A stretch of 64,000 nt of DNA from Perognathus longimembris pacificus (lineage: Eukaryota; Chordata; Mammalia; Rodentia; Heteromyidae), in the NCBI RefSeq assembly GCF_023159225.1, contig NC_063162.1, positions 102,998,094 to 103,062,093 on the forward strand, given 5' to 3'. Below, one piece after another: positions 62,160 through 64,000 of this stretch (position 1 is its first letter; the number at the start of each line of letters is the position of its first letter). The position numbers and the translations under genes were made by a program. Below the pieces are notes generated by a model. That model ran no database searches, was not told where the DNA came from, and was given only the letters and a program-made list of their open reading frames with translations.

Positions 62160-64000
62160 TGATGTCTTTGCTATTATAAATAAATAACTAGCATCGTTGT
62201 AGGTAAAGACCTATTTGTTCTTTAGGACAAATCTTAAGGGAATAGTCACATTCCTTATTCTCCAGTAGATTATAGGACTATGCCTGCATCCCTATAACAA
62301 GACCACAAGTTATACGCTCATCCCCATCCTTTCACAGACACTGGCATTGTTAACCAGGGCTCAAAGATACCTTATACTTGGCGAGGATGGGCAAATGCAC
62401 CCTGTTGGCCATGGCTTGGCAGTTTTGGGCTGAAAGGGATGGAGTGCTTGGTTTTGCATCACAGAGCACATTGAATTAATATAAGACTAGCTTATGGTTT
62501 CAGAGGGTGTATTAGCGAAGATTCTGAAAGATTCTGTTATTTTCAGTGTTTTCCCTCTTGTTTTCTTTTCTATTGTACTAAAAAGTCATGTGCACATTAT
62601 GTTCTTAATGAACTAGTCTTGGTAAAAGAACTCGTCTTGGTAAAAGAACTCAACAGTTACTTTAATGTACCCAGACTACACAGGGGATAATTGAAATGTG
62701 TTCATGTCATAATGATGATTAGTCTGTAATGATGCTGTGAGATTCATGCTGGTGGAAGCACTATGGAAGAGAATGCTTTCTTCAAACAACATTAAAAGAA
62801 ATATCAGCAGTCCTTGGATTTTCCACAGTTCAATGGGTAGACTTTGAGTGGTCCGCCCTGCAGCATTGGAGGTACTCCCATCTGCTGGATCCAAATTTAG
62901 GCTTGTGAATCAACAACCCAACCATTCTAGCATTCTTTGTGTGGAATATTTTTCTACTTAACATCATCACACAGTTGATTGTCTGGCTATTCCAAGAGGA
63001 TAGTAAAGATAGGAAAAAGGGAGGCCTGGAGTATGTGTGTAAGCATAAGAAAGAAAAATAAAAAAATGAGAGTTTCAAAGTTGCTATGCACATGGAGGAA
63101 AGGATAGAATGTGAAAGTATTTGGGGCTTTCTTTTGGTGTGACAAAAGGGAAAAGGGGGCCGAGAAGGGAGTCCCAACTTCCTTGATGCTCTCAAACAAA
63201 TGCACTTCTGCTTGAGCCACACTTACAACATAAATGCATTTGAAATGCCACACTACAAAAACTTGCTTTGAAGTGAACCATTTATTGGTATCCATTTAGC
63301 CAGAGGCTCCTGTTTCTCTCCTTGCTTTAAGCTGCCAGGATTGGCTTTATGATATCACAAGATGAACTAACAGCATAGTAAGTTAGGAAGTACTTGTCTC
63401 TAATGTTGTATACCAATATACCATCCTCAGTGGGCTGGGCTAGGAGCAGTGGGTGTTGGAAGAGCCTTAGATAAGCCTCCAACCCTCCCTCCCAAAAAAA
63501 ACCAAACAAATAAACAAACCAGTGATGTTCACATCTGGGAGGAGAAAGGAGCTTCTTGCAGGGTAGATAATTCCTTGGAAAGAGCTTGAGCTCTCTTGAT
63601 GGAAGAGAACCTCTGTGGCCAATGTCACAACGACTGCCCACTCTCACTTGCCAATCATCAAGCCCAGGGCTTGACCAGGGCAGGTCACTTATTGACAACC
63701 CATCTTAGATCTGCTCTGGTCTTGGGTCATCTATGGCCTCTATCTGGCCAAATCTCTCACTGGATCAATCCCTCATTACAATCTCATCATTGATGATTAG
63801 TCAATCCTTCCTGGATCTCTCTTCTTTGTGGATCAATTATATCATACCATTGATAAATGGTGTGCAAGGAGCTGAGGAACAAATGGAAAAATAACAGCAT
63901 GATGCCAGTGAGCAGGGCCTTGACTAGGGTAAAGTAACTGAGGTGCCTGGGGCTCAGTACCTAAGGAAGCTCACTCCCAGGGTCATGCAGGTGCTGGACA
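62160..64000. other. SINE-free unique DNA to the window end
   Basis: No recognised element over about 1.8 kb. Overlapping minus-strand frames of 102-130 codons (62830-63295, 63327-63698) show no recognised domain and lack a consistent frame, so no gene is called. Confidence 0.4.

Overview
This window is nuclear DNA from a placental mammal, and very probably a geomyoid rodent (kangaroo rat, pocket mouse or pocket gopher group). The main evidence is a dimeric SINE of about 200 bp that recurs roughly 30 times. Its left half resembles the tRNA-Ala/ID element and its right half matches what is described as the Geo monomer, so it fits the IDL-Geo family reported only from Geomyoidea. Most other SINEs are 7SL/B1-like halves joined to the same Geo monomer. 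L1 LINEs, MaLR-type LTRs and MIR fragments fill much of the rest.

No intact protein-coding gene can be supported. The open reading frames longer than 60 codons mostly come from reading through SINEs, in either direction, or from the tail of L1 ORF2. The window looks intergenic or deep intronic. The one clear gene relic is a decayed processed pseudogene of the TP53BP1 C-terminus near 32.97-33.32 kb. Three weak exon-like segments (48.18 kb +, 59.29 kb +, 60.4 kb -) are listed with low confidence.

Layout. 0-2.8 kb: mostly unique DNA with one solo LTR (1394-1723). 2.8-10.9 kb: dense SINEs and a 5'-truncated L1 split by a SINE. 11-12.6 kb: unique DNA with a MIR. 12.6-14.8 kb: SINE cluster. 15-21.3 kb: scattered SINEs, old L1 pieces and a MaLR-like LTR. 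21.3-24.7 kb: a truncated L1 carrying the end of ORF2 and a 325-bp local direct duplication. 24.7-26.8 kb: SINE-poor. 26.8-29.2 kb: three-layer nest (IDL-Geo in L1 in B1-like SINE). 30-37 kb: SINEs, a solo LTR, the TP53BP1 pseudogene and L1 3' ends. 37-44 kb: SINEs, a G-quadruplex motif and an MLT1 LTR broken by SINEs. 44.4-45.1 kb: a third solo LTR with a SINE at its edge. 45-58 kb: SINEs, MIRs, microsatellites and a MaLR LTR. 58.1-60.7 kb: a 2.5-kb SINE-free AT-rich block. 60.7-64 kb: SINEs, a 12-bp-period simple repeat and unique DNA.

The strongest material is retrotransposon archaeology. Many insertions have readable target-site duplications (TSDs), one IDL-Geo subfamily looks recently active, and short elements look intermediate between ID and Geo, which suggests that Geo is itself tRNA-derived. 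I found no convincing undescribed multi-gene system.
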